DNA of 64,000 nt, taken from Parvibaculum sp041688015 (GTDB taxonomy: Bacteria; Pseudomonadota; Alphaproteobacteria; Parvibaculales; Parvibaculaceae). The stretch's first letter is position 1. Each line of letters begins with the position of its first letter. The translations under genes were made by a program, and so were the position numbers. The notes under the pieces were generated by a model that was not told the DNA's origin, searched no databases, and saw nothing but the letters and a program-made list of their open reading frames with translations. Location of the stretch: the NCBI GenBank assembly GCA_041688015.1, contig JBDNIY010000016.1:1-64000 (forward strand). Direction: 5' to 3'. This document shows positions 51,771 to 59,915 of this stretch, piece after piece.

Positions 51771-52150
51771 ACCGGCAAAGCCTCATCCGCGCCATCGCCT
51801 GGGTTGATCTCACCATCACCCTGCCCTTTGCCGTGCCCGGCCTTTGCCTTTGGGCCATCAGCCTCATCTATCATCTTGATCGACAGATGATGCTGATGAG
51901 CCCTGTTCCCAGTTTTGACTCCGTCGCCCTGATGTTCGTCAACATCATGGGCGTGCTGGGCGTTATCTGGGCGATGGCGCGGCTCGCCAATCCGACCGAG
52001 GAATTGGCCCGCCTCGATGCGCTTGGCCGCTTAATCGTCGCCGCGCTCATCATCCATGCGATCACATGGGGCGCGACGCCCATCCTCTGGCTGTTCGTAA
52101 TGACGGAACTGGCTGGCAGCGCCGCCCAGCTTATCCAGCGCCGCACCTGA
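51767..52150 (+). CDS. Small three-helix membrane protein with a CTG start
   Basis: A frame of about 127 residues (NRQSLIRAIAWVDLTITLPF at the start) with hydrophobic segments at about residues 8-30, 46-68 and 84-110. No ATG, GTG or TTG precedes the first helix in this frame near the VWA stop. CTG 51767 overlaps that stop as CTGA and has GGGAA 9 nt upstream, so a CTG start is most likely. Otherwise it begins further upstream inside the VWA gene (ATG-type start at 51662). The family is not recognised. Confidence 0.6.
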   Translation: MNRQSLIRAIAWVDLTITLPFAVPGLCLWAISLIYHLDRQMMLMSPVPSFDSVALMFVNIMGVLGVIWAMARLANPTEELARLDALGRLIVAALIIHAITWGATPILWLFVMTELAGSAAQLIQRRT

Positions 52151-52297
52151 GCATTGATGAAAACCCGGTTTTTGGGCACAAATGGCGCAGCCCGCGAAGG
52201 TGAGCGGCACCTGACGCGGCCAACTTGGCCCTGTTTTCGCCTTGTTCCGCTCTCAAATTGGCATCGCATATCGCCAATCCGAAAAAAGGAAGACGAA

Positions 52298-52561
52298 ATG
52301 AAACGAACCATATGGATAGGTACCCTCGCCGCACTCGGCCTGAGCCTCGCGGCCTGCGCCAGCGACAAACCCGCCGAACAGGCACGGATCGACAGCATCG
52401 ACAATCAGAACTGCATTGATCTGGGTTTCCAACCCAACACCGAGGCTTATGGCAATTGCCGTTTGAAGCTGAAGGAAATCCGCGCCCAACAGGCAGCTAA
52501 TAACGAACGTTCGTCCGGTGTTCACTTCGGCCTCGGCCTTGGCGTATCCAAAGGGTTCTAA
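52298..52561 (+). CDS. Small lipoprotein, first of two paralogues
   Basis: An 87-residue protein. MKRTIWIGTLAALGLSLAAC is a lipoprotein signal with the lipobox SLAAC (Cys about residue 20). The mature part has NCIDLGFQPNTEAYGNCRLK then LKEIRAQQ, and ends in a Gly-rich stretch. The two cysteines around LGF could form a disulfide. The next gene shares this pattern. The function is unknown. The start has AAGGAAGACGAA ahead of it. Confidence 0.75.
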   Translation: MKRTIWIGTLAALGLSLAACASDKPAEQARIDSIDNQNCIDLGFQPNTEAYGNCRLKLKEIRAQQAANNERSSGVHFGLGLGVSKGF

Positions 52562-52590
52562 CATCAGGGGGATTGAAAACGGAGACACAC

Positions 52591-52878
52591 ATGTGGAAAT
52601 GGATCGCCCTGACGGGATTTTTGGCCCTAGCTGGTTGCGTTAGCCCCGAACGGCAAGCCGCCCAAGACGCCGCCCAGATGCAGCTTGACCAAACCGAATG
52701 CCAAAAGCTCGGCTTTACGCAAGACACGGAAGGCTTTGCCAATTGCCTGCTGAAGCTCAAGGAAATCCGCGCGCAGAACGCAAACACGGACGAAATTCGC
52801 CGCGCCAACGCGCCCCAACCCTGGGGTCCATGGGGTCCTTATGGCCCTTACGGGCGCCCTTACAGCCCCTATTGGTGA
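52591..52878 (+). CDS. Small lipoprotein, second of two paralogues
   Basis: A 95-residue protein. MWKWIALTGFLALAGC is a lipoprotein signal (Cys about residue 16). The mature part has ECQKLGFTQDTEGFANCLLK then LKEIRAQN, the same pattern as its neighbour. The C-terminus has turned into a Pro/Gly/Tyr-rich repeat (PWGPWGPYGPYGRPYSPYW). GGAGACACAC precedes ATG 52591. It lies 29 nt after the first copy. Confidence 0.75.
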   Translation: MWKWIALTGFLALAGCVSPERQAAQDAAQMQLDQTECQKLGFTQDTEGFANCLLKLKEIRAQNANTDEIRRANAPQPWGPWGPYGPYGRPYSPYW

Positions 52879-52912
52879 TTACGTGGGCTCACATCTTGAA
52901 GATGTGTCCAAC

Positions 52913-53533
52913 TCAGGCAGCTTGCGCCACGCCCCAGTAATTGAACCCGGCAAAACGCGGCGTCGAAGGCAGATACATGCTCTCAAGATTGTCGATCTTG
53001 AAACCTGAGCCTTCGATGATCGTGTCAATCTTGCGGTTAAGGTTGCACCCGCCAAACAACACTTTCCAGACCGGATTGATGCGGTTTTGCGTCTTGGCCA
53101 CATCGGCGTCGGGTGCGGCCCCATGCTCGCAGAACACAAGTTTGCCGCCCGGCTTCAAGACGCGGCGCATACCCGCCAGCGCCTGCATGGGATCGGGGAT
53201 TGTGCAAAGGCTATAAGTGACAAGCACCGTATCAACGCTGTTGTCGGCAAGAGGGATCTGTTCACCCGGCAGGCCGATGAATTCAACGGGAAACGTCACG
53301 TCTTTTGCGCGTTCACCCGCCAGTTTCCATGAGCGCTCAGAAGGATCGAGACCAATCACCTTGGTCACTTTGGAAGCGTCATAATAAGGCAGGTTGAAGC
53401 CCGTGCCGATGCCGATTTCCAGCACCGTGCCTTCGCAAAGCGGTACGACTTTCTTACGCTGATAACGGATCGGCTTTGCCCCGCAGGCACAATTGATGAT
53501 ATGCGGAACAACAAATCTTTCGTATAATCCCAT
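52913..53533 (-). CDS. Class I SAM-dependent methyltransferase
   Basis: A 206-residue methyltransferase. VLEIGIGTGFNLPYYDASKV (about residues 39-58) is the SAM-binding motif, VIGLDPSERSWKLA follows, and DTVLVTYSLCTIPDPMQAL plus RVLKPGGKLVFCEHG complete the fold. A possible metal or structural cluster, NCACGAKPIRYQR, lies near the start. Relatives include phospholipid and quinone methylases; the substrate is not evident. ATG 53533 has GGAGAGAGCC upstream. Confidence 0.82.
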   Translation of the reverse strand: MGLYERFVVPHIINCACGAKPIRYQRKKVVPLCEGTVLEIGIGTGFNLPYYDASKVTKVIGLDPSERSWKLAGERAKDVTFPVEFIGLPGEQIPLADNSVDTVLVTYSLCTIPDPMQALAGMRRVLKPGGKLVFCEHGAAPDADVAKTQNRINPVWKVLFGGCNLNRKIDTIIEGSGFKIDNLESMYLPSTPRFAGFNYWGVAQAA

Positions 53534-53582
53534 GATGGCTCTCTCCATAAATTCTTTGAGACAGTATGAGCGCGAGGCCGCG

Positions 53583-54437
53583 CTAGCACCACTCCGAAAC
53601 GCCAAAGCGCAGCAACCGGTCGCCACCGACAGGCCCGACCGAGCGCCCCCGCCCTTTGAGCGCAAAGGCGGCGGCCAAGAACAGGCGTTTGTCCCGCAGA
53701 AAAGCAGCGCGTTTCATGCCCTTGGAAAGTGTCTCCCAGATATCCTCAGGTGGCATCAGCCCCGGCGCTTCAACCAGCGGATGAGTGCTAAACGCCTGCG
53801 CCACCAGCGGATCGACAATGCGTCGCCGCCGCACCCGAGCCCGCGGCCAGACAAGCGCATCGGCGAGCGAGGCAACCGACAAGGCGGCGAGCGCGGCATT
53901 TTCTGATTGCGCGACAACAAGATCACCGACGCCAGAACTGGGAAAGGCACGGGCCACCCCCGCAATGGCGACGCCACCTTCCAAACGGCCCGCGCCTTGC
54001 GCAAATTCGGCCGCCACAGGCGACAGCCCGCCCCAAATGGCAGGCTCAACCGCCGCCTCCATATGGAAGGCCAGCGCATCACCGAGCGCTACGGCGCAAA
54101 AATCCAACGCCTCGACCCGCCGCATGGCGGCCAGCACCATATCGCAGAGCGCACCGGGCAAAGCGACCAGAAGCGGCGGCACGGGTTGCGCCCCAAAGCC
54201 GGGAACTGCCGCCCGTGCCACCTCCAGCGCATGCCGCGCTGCGGTGCCGCGCGGCAGGACATCCAGCGAGCCCCGCGACAAAAGGTCAGCGTCCGCCATC
54301 AGGCTTTCAGACGCTTCACGCACAGCATCCATGCCCGCGTCAATCGCAGCATGCGCGCCCGCCCCGGCTGCGGCCAAATGCAGGAGACCCGGCCAGGTTT
54401 CAAAAGTTTTTTCAGCATGTGAGTCGAGTGTTAACAT
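53583..54437 (-). CDS. Unrecognised alanine-rich protein
   Basis: A 284-residue protein with no clear signal or membrane helix and many Ala, Leu and Val residues. It starts MLTLDSHAEKTFETWPGLLH and contains ADADLLSRGSLDVLPRGTAA and FPSSGVGDLVVAQSENAALA followed by ALSVASLADALVWPRARVRR. The SSGVGD stretch faintly recalls flavin-binding ApbE-like or UPF0280 proteins, but I would not assign it. ATG 54437 has AAAGAG upstream. It is divergent from the AhpD-like gene. Confidence 0.6.
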   Translation of the reverse strand: MLTLDSHAEKTFETWPGLLHLAAAGAGAHAAIDAGMDAVREASESLMADADLLSRGSLDVLPRGTAARHALEVARAAVPGFGAQPVPPLLVALPGALCDMVLAAMRRVEALDFCAVALGDALAFHMEAAVEPAIWGGLSPVAAEFAQGAGRLEGGVAIAGVARAFPSSGVGDLVVAQSENAALAALSVASLADALVWPRARVRRRRIVDPLVAQAFSTHPLVEAPGLMPPEDIWETLSKGMKRAAFLRDKRLFLAAAFALKGRGRSVGPVGGDRLLRFGVSEWC

Positions 54438-54563
54438 GTCTCTTTTTCTCAAGTGCCGCGCCACTTGTCCAGCATTGCCCCTGTCACCAAATTGTTGATG
54501 CGGTCACAAAGGTGGGGGGCCATCCGTCTTGATAGCAGAACACCCAACCAAAGGACTGATCCG

Positions 54564-54992
54564 ATGAAACAACGCCTTAACACCCATCAACTCGCCGGAG
54601 ACGCTATCGCCAAGCTGGTGGGCCTGCATGAAAGCCTCTCAGCGCAATTTGACCATAAGCTCCACCACATCATCGACATTCGCGTGTCTTTGATGAACGA
54701 CTGCCAATTCTGCATCAATATGCACACCAAGGAAGCACTTGAAGGTGGCGACAGCGAGGCCCGCGTCGCGGCACTGAAACACTGGCAGAATTCAGACCTT
54801 TTCGATGCCCGCGAAAAAGCCGCACTCGCTTGGGCCGAGGTTCTGACCCGCGCCGGATCGCAAGCCGAGATCGACGCCGTTTATGATGATCTCGCACCAC
54901 ATTTCGACAAAGAAGAAGCCGCCTTGCTGACCATGGTGGTGGCACATATCAACGCCTGGAACCGCATCGGGATTGCGTCCTACGTGCATTGA
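54564..54992 (+). CDS. AhpD/carboxymuconolactone decarboxylase-family protein
   Basis: A 142-residue all-helical protein with the peroxidase-type site CQFCINMH (CxxC plus His, about residues 48-55). REKAALAWAEVLTRAGS and VAHINAWNRIGIA at the end are typical of the AhpD-like group. Such proteins reduce peroxides or act as thiol oxidoreductases. ATG 54564 is chosen because it begins the domain; AAAGGACTGATCCG precedes it. Confidence 0.88.
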   Translation: MKQRLNTHQLAGDAIAKLVGLHESLSAQFDHKLHHIIDIRVSLMNDCQFCINMHTKEALEGGDSEARVAALKHWQNSDLFDAREKAALAWAEVLTRAGSQAEIDAVYDDLAPHFDKEEAALLTMVVAHINAWNRIGIASYVH

Positions 54993-55020
54993 TTGAGTGG
55001 ATTACCTGACCACAAATTCT

Positions 55021-55098
55021 GTGTCGCCCCGGGGCTTGACCCCGGGGTCCAGCGATCTTCACAAATGCGGCTCAGAAAGATAGGTCCCGGGACGACAC
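55021..55098. repeat. Palindromic intergenic repeat (CCCCGGGG type)
   Basis: GTGTCGCCCCGGGGCTTGAC and CCCGGGACGACAC form a long imperfect inverted repeat with an inner CCCCGGGG/CCCCGGGG pair. It lies between AhpD-like and FNR genes, which converge. A related short palindrome is at 63441-63470. Confidence 0.7.
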
Positions 55099-55256
55099 AG
55101 AAAATTGAAGAGAAATTTGTGCAAATAAGTCCACGTCATTGCGAGCGTTTTATGTGGGAAGCATCAGGGTGCGATGAGATTTCCCCGCTTGCAAACGCTC
55201 AGGCAATCGCCATTTCAAGCGGTATCAGCAAGCACAACATTCGCGATGATCGCGGA

Positions 55257-56288
55257 TCACTTAACGCCGAGTTTTTTCTGCAAGCTGGTGGACGAGGTCG
55301 TGTATTGGAAAGTCAGCTTGGCGTCTGGATAAACGATACGGAACGCAGCTTGCGCCATCAGCGCGACTTCGTGGAAGCCCGACAAGATGAGCTTCAGTTT
55401 GCCGGGATAAGTGTTGATGTCGCCCACCGCAAAAATGCCGGGCGTCGAGGTTTCAAACGTTTCGACGCTCACGGGCACGAGATTTTCATGCAGGTTGAGG
55501 CCCCAATTGGCGATGGGGCCGAGCTTCATGGTGAGGCCAAAAAACGGCAGCAACATATCAACTTCGATCTGAAATTCTTTCTTCTCGTTGTCGAGAATAG
55601 TGACGCCTTCAAGTTGGCCGTCGGTGCCATGCAGCTTGCTCACCTGCCCCATGTGAAACTTCATCTTGTCCTCGGCAACGAGCTTCCTCATGTCGTTGAC
55701 AGAGGCGGGCGCGGCGCGAAAACCATCGCGGCGGTGAATAAGCTGCATCGTCTTGACGATGGGGTGAAGATTGTTGACCCAATCGAGCGCGCTATCGCCG
55801 CCGCCTGAAATCAAAACCTTCTTGTCGCGGAATTTTTCCATCTTCTTAACGGCATAAAAAACCGACGTGCCTTCATATTCTTCGATGCCGGGAATGGGCG
55901 GGCGCTTAGGTTGGAAGGAGCCGCCACCGGCTGCAATCACGATCACCTTGGCATTGAACGTCAACTCGCCATCGGTCTTCACCAGCCAAGACCCATCGGC
56001 CTGACGCTCAACCACCTCCACTTGCTCATTGAAATGGAACTGCGGCTTGAAGGGGGCCGCCTGCTCCATCAAGCGGTCGGTCAAATCCTGACCCGTCACC
56101 ATCGGCAGACCGGGAATGTCATAGATCGGCTTTTCAGGGTAAAGCTCAGCACATTGGCCGCCGGGACGGTCCAGAATATCGATCAGATGCACCTTCATAT
56201 CGAGCAGGCCCAACTCGAAGACAGCGAAGATGGCAACGGGGCCAGCGCCGATGACGACAACGTCGGTTGTGATCGTTTCTTCAGCCAT
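55257..56288 (-). CDS. Ferredoxin/flavodoxin-NADP+ reductase (thioredoxin reductase-like)
   Basis: A 343-residue FAD/NAD(P)-binding protein of the YumC-type FNR class. The FAD motif is VVVIGAGPVAIFAVFELGLL (about residues 9-28; Ala replaces the usual third Gly). RPGGQCAELYPEKPIYDIPG follows, then the NADPH motif KVLISGGGDSALDWVNNL (about 159-176) and GIFAVGDINTYPGKLKLIL. No CxxC redox pair is present, which sets it apart from thioredoxin reductase. It would pass electrons to a ferredoxin, such as the one at 57741. ATG 56288 is used. Confidence 0.9.
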   Translation of the reverse strand: MAEETITTDVVVIGAGPVAIFAVFELGLLDMKVHLIDILDRPGGQCAELYPEKPIYDIPGLPMVTGQDLTDRLMEQAAPFKPQFHFNEQVEVVERQADGSWLVKTDGELTFNAKVIVIAAGGGSFQPKRPPIPGIEEYEGTSVFYAVKKMEKFRDKKVLISGGGDSALDWVNNLHPIVKTMQLIHRRDGFRAAPASVNDMRKLVAEDKMKFHMGQVSKLHGTDGQLEGVTILDNEKKEFQIEVDMLLPFFGLTMKLGPIANWGLNLHENLVPVSVETFETSTPGIFAVGDINTYPGKLKLILSGFHEVALMAQAAFRIVYPDAKLTFQYTTSSTSLQKKLGVK

Positions 56289-56518
56289 CTCGAAGAGTTC
56301 CTGTTTTATCAAAGCCCATAGAATAAATGTCATTTATTCTATTTTACAAAATATGATGCCTATGTAAGTCGCTCATTCACCACCACCAAGCAAAGATCGC
56401 ATGAAAGCACACGAATAGCTCTGGCACATAGTCACACCTACCATTTCATCCGGTGACTTTCGCACAGACATGCTTATTTTATGGCAGCGCAGCAAGTCTG
56501 ATTCAGCGGGAGACCAAA

Positions 56519-56818
56519 ATGGTGAAATGTCACACAATGGCGGAAGTCCGCAGCGAAATTGACCGGATCGACCGGGCGTTGGTGAAACTGCTGGCCGAAC
56601 GCCTGACCTATATCGAACAGGCCGGCCATATCAAGCCTGATCGCAACGCTGTCCGCGATGACGCCCGCATCGAGGATGTGGTGGAAAAGGTGGTGAAGGC
56701 CGCCGAGCCTGACGGCCTCCCCCGCGCCTTTGCCGAGCCGATCTGGCGGTTGCTGATCGAAAAATCTATCGAACATGAATTCACTGTGTTCGACGCCAAG
56801 CCCAAGAAGTTGGCCTGA
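56519..56818 (+). CDS. Chorismate mutase (AroQ type)
   Basis: A 99-residue all-helical protein. It has RSEIDRIDRALVKLLAERLT near residues 10-29, then IEQAGHIKPDRNAVRDDARI, and ends with PIWRLLIEKSIEHEF. The Arg, Lys and Asp/Glu pattern fits the AroQ fold that turns chorismate into prephenate. It stands alone as a monofunctional enzyme. ATG 56519 has GGGAGACC upstream. Confidence 0.87.
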   Translation: MVKCHTMAEVRSEIDRIDRALVKLLAERLTYIEQAGHIKPDRNAVRDDARIEDVVEKVVKAAEPDGLPRAFAEPIWRLLIEKSIEHEFTVFDAKPKKLA

Positions 56819-56852
56819 ATGGCTATTTGAGGAAAATCGGGCATCAGCGCGC

Positions 56853-57197
56853 TCAGACGCCGCTGCTCGCCAGCTCAAACTCCTCAACCAGCGCGCGCCA
56901 CAGTGGGCCGCGCCGCGATGCGATCATAATAGGCTTTGAGAACCGGCTATGGTGCCAGATTGACCTTGGCAACCGGCGCCAGCGTCAACGCAAAAAACGC
57001 ATAGGCGTCGTCGGCAACGCTGAAACCGCTATCAAGCAGATAATCCCGTCCCTCAAGCTCACGCGCCAACAGGGCAAATTTTTCGGCGCTACCACGTCGC
57101 GGGCATAAGCCTTGCCTTCCGTCGGCATGCCGGGGTCGAAAATCTGGGCCAGCACCAGTTTGTGCAACTCGGTCGCCACGAAACTCAGCGGAGAAAT
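56853..57197 (-). pseudogene. Glutathione S-transferase remnant, 5' end lost and frameshifted
   Basis: The minus strand codes for the C-terminal half of a GST in several frames. SPLSFVATELHKLVLAQIFD and PGMPTEGKAYARDV (57193-57095) come first. After a frameshift near 57090, KFALLARELEGRDYLLDSGF with SVADDAYAFFALTLAP follows. After another near 56950 comes LKAYYDRIAARPTVARA, and after a third near 56890 LVEEFELASSGV and a stop. No N-terminal thioredoxin-like domain is present. The remnant stops where the TetR gene begins, so a deletion removed the 5' ends of both. Confidence 0.8.
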
Positions 57198-57253
57198 TCT
57201 GGGAAGGCGGGTTCGCGGCCACCTCGCTCGACGCGCTGGCGAGCTCAACCGGC

Positions 57254-57736
57254 ATGAATCGGCCAAGCCTCTATGCCGCCTTTGGCGACAAGAAGGCGCT
57301 TTATCTAAAAACGCTGGACCGTTTTGCGGCGGAATTGCGCGACGCACTGGGTAAAACCTTGTTTGAACACAAGCACATAGCCGATGCGCTGGCGCATTTC
57401 TATGCAGGCGCCACCGACATCTATCTCGGCGAACCAGGCCGCCCACGCGGCTGCTATATCGTCTGCACGGCCCCTGCCGAAGCCATCACGGACGAAGATG
57501 TCCGCACCCTGCTCGACAAGATTTTGCTGGAAATCGACGTCGCGATGGAAGCCCGGCTAAAGCAGGCACAAGCCGATGGTGAGCTTGCCCCCAACGCCAA
57601 CCCGGCCACGTTGGCCATGCTGGCGGGCGCGACGATGCACTCCATCGCCATCCGCGCGCGCGCCGGCGAACCGCGCAACGCACTGGAATCATTAGCGTCT
57701 CAGGCCGTGAGCCTGATCGCCCCACGTCTCAATTGA
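57254..57736 (+). CDS. TetR-family regulator, 5'-truncated
   Basis: A 160-residue frame from ATG 57254 covers the recognition helix (MNRPSLYAAFGDKKALYLKT) and the ligand-binding domain. The same frame upstream of this ATG still codes for FWEGGFAATSLDALASSTG (57197-57253), the first part of the helix-turn-helix, but no start codon opens it and the first N-terminal helix is gone. The regulator has thus lost its true start, joined to the GST remnant. It may be dead or made as a DNA-binding-defective fragment. Confidence 0.7.
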   Translation: MNRPSLYAAFGDKKALYLKTLDRFAAELRDALGKTLFEHKHIADALAHFYAGATDIYLGEPGRPRGCYIVCTAPAEAITDEDVRTLLDKILLEIDVAMEARLKQAQADGELAPNANPATLAMLAGATMHSIAIRARAGEPRNALESLASQAVSLIAPRLN

Positions 57737-57740
57737 ATTT

Positions 57741-58061
57741 TTAGAACTGCTTTTCCGGCAGATCGACGCGCAAGCCATCCAACTCGTCCGTCACCTTGAT
57801 CTGGCAGGACAGCCGCGAGTTTTCGCGCACGTCGAAGGCGAAATCCAGCATGTCTTCTTCCATGCTTTCGGGCTTGCCGACCTTATCCACCCAAGCTTCC
57901 CCGACGTAAACATGGCAGGTGGCGCAGGCGCAAGCGCCGCCGCAATCGGCATCAATCCCGGGAACCATATTCTTGATCGCGGCTTCCATGACCGTCATGC
58001 CGTTTGTAACGGTGACTTCATGCTCTTTGCCGTCATGTTCAATAAAAGTGATCTTCGCCAT
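57741..58061 (-). CDS. [2Fe-2S] ferredoxin (adrenodoxin type)
   Basis: A 106-residue ferredoxin. It starts MAKITFIEHDGKEHEVTVTN. The cluster ligands lie in DADCGGACACATCHVYVGEA (C-x5-C-x2-C, about residues 39-47). The fourth Cys is in SRLSCQIKVTDELDGLRVDL (about residue 86). Such ferredoxins feed cytochromes P450, dioxygenases or iron-sulfur assembly. The FNR at 55257 is a likely partner. ATG 58061 is used. Confidence 0.92.
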   Translation of the reverse strand: MAKITFIEHDGKEHEVTVTNGMTVMEAAIKNMVPGIDADCGGACACATCHVYVGEAWVDKVGKPESMEEDMLDFAFDVRENSRLSCQIKVTDELDGLRVDLPEKQF

Positions 58062-58299
58062 GTTTGCTGCCGAATTTAGGATATGGGGATAACGCCTCGT
58101 GCGGTCCGACCCCATCTTGACGCGAGGCATGGACCTGCACGAGTTAGCATGCGTGCCTACGCACGTAAAGCGAGCTTTTCCTGCAAGAGTTCGAGCCATT
58201 TCCTGCCGAGCCTCACGAGCCCTGCTCCTCCCGTTGCGCGCGCGTCAGCGCCGCCCCATAGTTTGCCCCAATGGCCATTTATCCCCGGGGGACATCTCG

Positions 58300-59826
58300 A
58301 TGAGCACACCGCTCGACATTATCTTTATCACCGCCGACCAATGGCGCGGCGATTGCCTCTCGACACTCGGTCACCCGATGGTCAAAACCCCCAACCTCGA
58401 CGCGCTGGCCAAAGACGGCACGCTGTTTCGCCGCCACTATGCCAACGCGGTCCCTTGCGGGCCGAGCCGCGCCTCGCTGCACACCGGCATGTACCTGCAA
58501 AACCACCGCTCGGGCACCAACGGCACGCCGCTCGATGCGCGCCACACCAATTGGGCAAAGGTTGTGGGCGCGGCGGGCTATGACCCCGTGCTGTTTGGCT
58601 ATACCGACACCAGCCAAGACCCCCGTATCCTCGACCCCGACAGCCCTTGGCTCACAACCTATGAAGGCCCGCTGCCCGGCATCCGCCCCGTCTGCATGTT
58701 CGGCTCATGGCCCACACAATGGGTCGAATACCTGAAATCCAAAGGCTATGAAACGCCCGACGACATCCGCTTTGCCTATGGCGTGCGCGCGCCTGGCCCC
58801 GACTATGAAGACGGCGCGCCCCACCCCAAACCGCTCATTTATCCGCAAACAGATGATGATACGTCGTTTCTGGTGAACCGGTTGATCGACTATATCGACG
58901 AGACGACCAAGCCCTTCGTCGCCCACGCTTCATTCCTGCGCCCCCACCCGCCTTTCGTTGCGCCAGAACCCTATAACGAGATGTATGACCCGGCGGACGT
59001 GCCGGGCTTTGCACGCCGCGATACGCCCATGGATGAAGGCGCGCAGCACCCTTGGCTCGCGCATCAACTGGCAAAAAAACTCTATCGCGCCCCCGCCAAT
59101 GAAAAGAAACTGCGCCGCCAGAAGGCCGTCTATTACGGGTTGATCTCGCTGGTGGACATGGAGATCGGTCGCCTTGTCGCGCACCTGAAAAAGACAGGCC
59201 GCTGGGACCGCACGCTGATTATTTTCACGTCCGACCACGGCGAGCAAATGGGCGACCATTGGCTCTTGGGCAAATGCGGCTATTTCGAAGGCTCCTACCA
59301 GATCCCACTGATCATCCGCGACCCGCGGAAGGAAGCCGACAGCGCGCGCGGCCGCGTGGTCGAAAATTTCTCTGAAAACATCGACATCATGCCGACCATG
59401 CTCGACTACCTCGGCTTGGGCCTGCCCGTGCAATGCGACGGCGCGAGCCTGCGCCCCTTCATGGAAGGAAAGCCCGCCCCCAAAAACTGGCGCAGCGAAG
59501 CCCATTGGGAATTCGACTTCCGCGACCCGACCGACGACGCGAGCGAGCGCGCGCTGAACCTGACGCTGCACCAATGCACCATGAACATCATCCGCGACGA
59601 GAAGTGGAAATACGTCCACTTCACGAAACTGCCGCCGCTGCTGTTTGATCTGGAAGCCGACCCGCAGGAGTTCAACAATCTGGCGGACGACCCGGCGCAT
59701 CTGCCCGTGTTGCTGGCGATGGCACAGAAGATGCTCTCATGGCGGATGAACCACGACGAGCAAACGCTGACGCATATTGCTTTGACGGATGACGGGCCGG
59801 TGGAGAGGGTTAGTGGGCGGTATTGA
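58300..59826 (+). CDS. Phosphonate monoester hydrolase/sulfatase family enzyme
   Basis: A 508-residue alkaline-phosphatase-superfamily hydrolase. DIIFITADQWRGDCLSTLGH binds metal near residue 12. VPCGPSRASLHTGMYLQNHR carries the CxPSR formylglycine site (Cys about residue 54), followed by SGTNGTPLD, a form typical of phosphonate monoester hydrolases. The second metal site is FTSDHGEQMGDHWLLGK (about 309-325). The Cys must be converted to formylglycine by another enzyme not in this window. No signal peptide is seen at ATG 58300, so it is probably cytosolic. Nothing recognisable fills 58062-58299. Confidence 0.88.
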   Translation: MSTPLDIIFITADQWRGDCLSTLGHPMVKTPNLDALAKDGTLFRRHYANAVPCGPSRASLHTGMYLQNHRSGTNGTPLDARHTNWAKVVGAAGYDPVLFGYTDTSQDPRILDPDSPWLTTYEGPLPGIRPVCMFGSWPTQWVEYLKSKGYETPDDIRFAYGVRAPGPDYEDGAPHPKPLIYPQTDDDTSFLVNRLIDYIDETTKPFVAHASFLRPHPPFVAPEPYNEMYDPADVPGFARRDTPMDEGAQHPWLAHQLAKKLYRAPANEKKLRRQKAVYYGLISLVDMEIGRLVAHLKKTGRWDRTLIIFTSDHGEQMGDHWLLGKCGYFEGSYQIPLIIRDPRKEADSARGRVVENFSENIDIMPTMLDYLGLGLPVQCDGASLRPFMEGKPAPKNWRSEAHWEFDFRDPTDDASERALNLTLHQCTMNIIRDEKWKYVHFTKLPPLLFDLEADPQEFNNLADDPAHLPVLLAMAQKMLSWRMNHDEQTLTHIALTDDGPVERVSGRY

Positions 59827-59915
59827 ATGCGGGGTCGCTTGATCATATCCAATGCTTCCCATTTCACAAGGACACGTCTTATGCTAACTTAAGCAAAAGT
59901 GATTTGGTCGACAAT

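Noticed and set aside
54993..55808. Plus-strand frame of 271 codons across the AhpD-FNR gap
   Set aside because: It starts in a palindromic repeat and runs opposite the FNR gene, whose FAD and NADPH motifs are clear.
57112..57354. 80-codon frame overlapping the TetR start
   Set aside because: The TetR helix-turn-helix is coded in a different frame of the same DNA; this one shows no domain.
58099..58299. 67-residue N-terminal extension of the phosphonate hydrolase
   Set aside because: The family begins at about DIIFITADQWRGD; the extension is Arg-rich, lacks a signal peptide, and lies in the intergenic region next to the ferredoxin gene.
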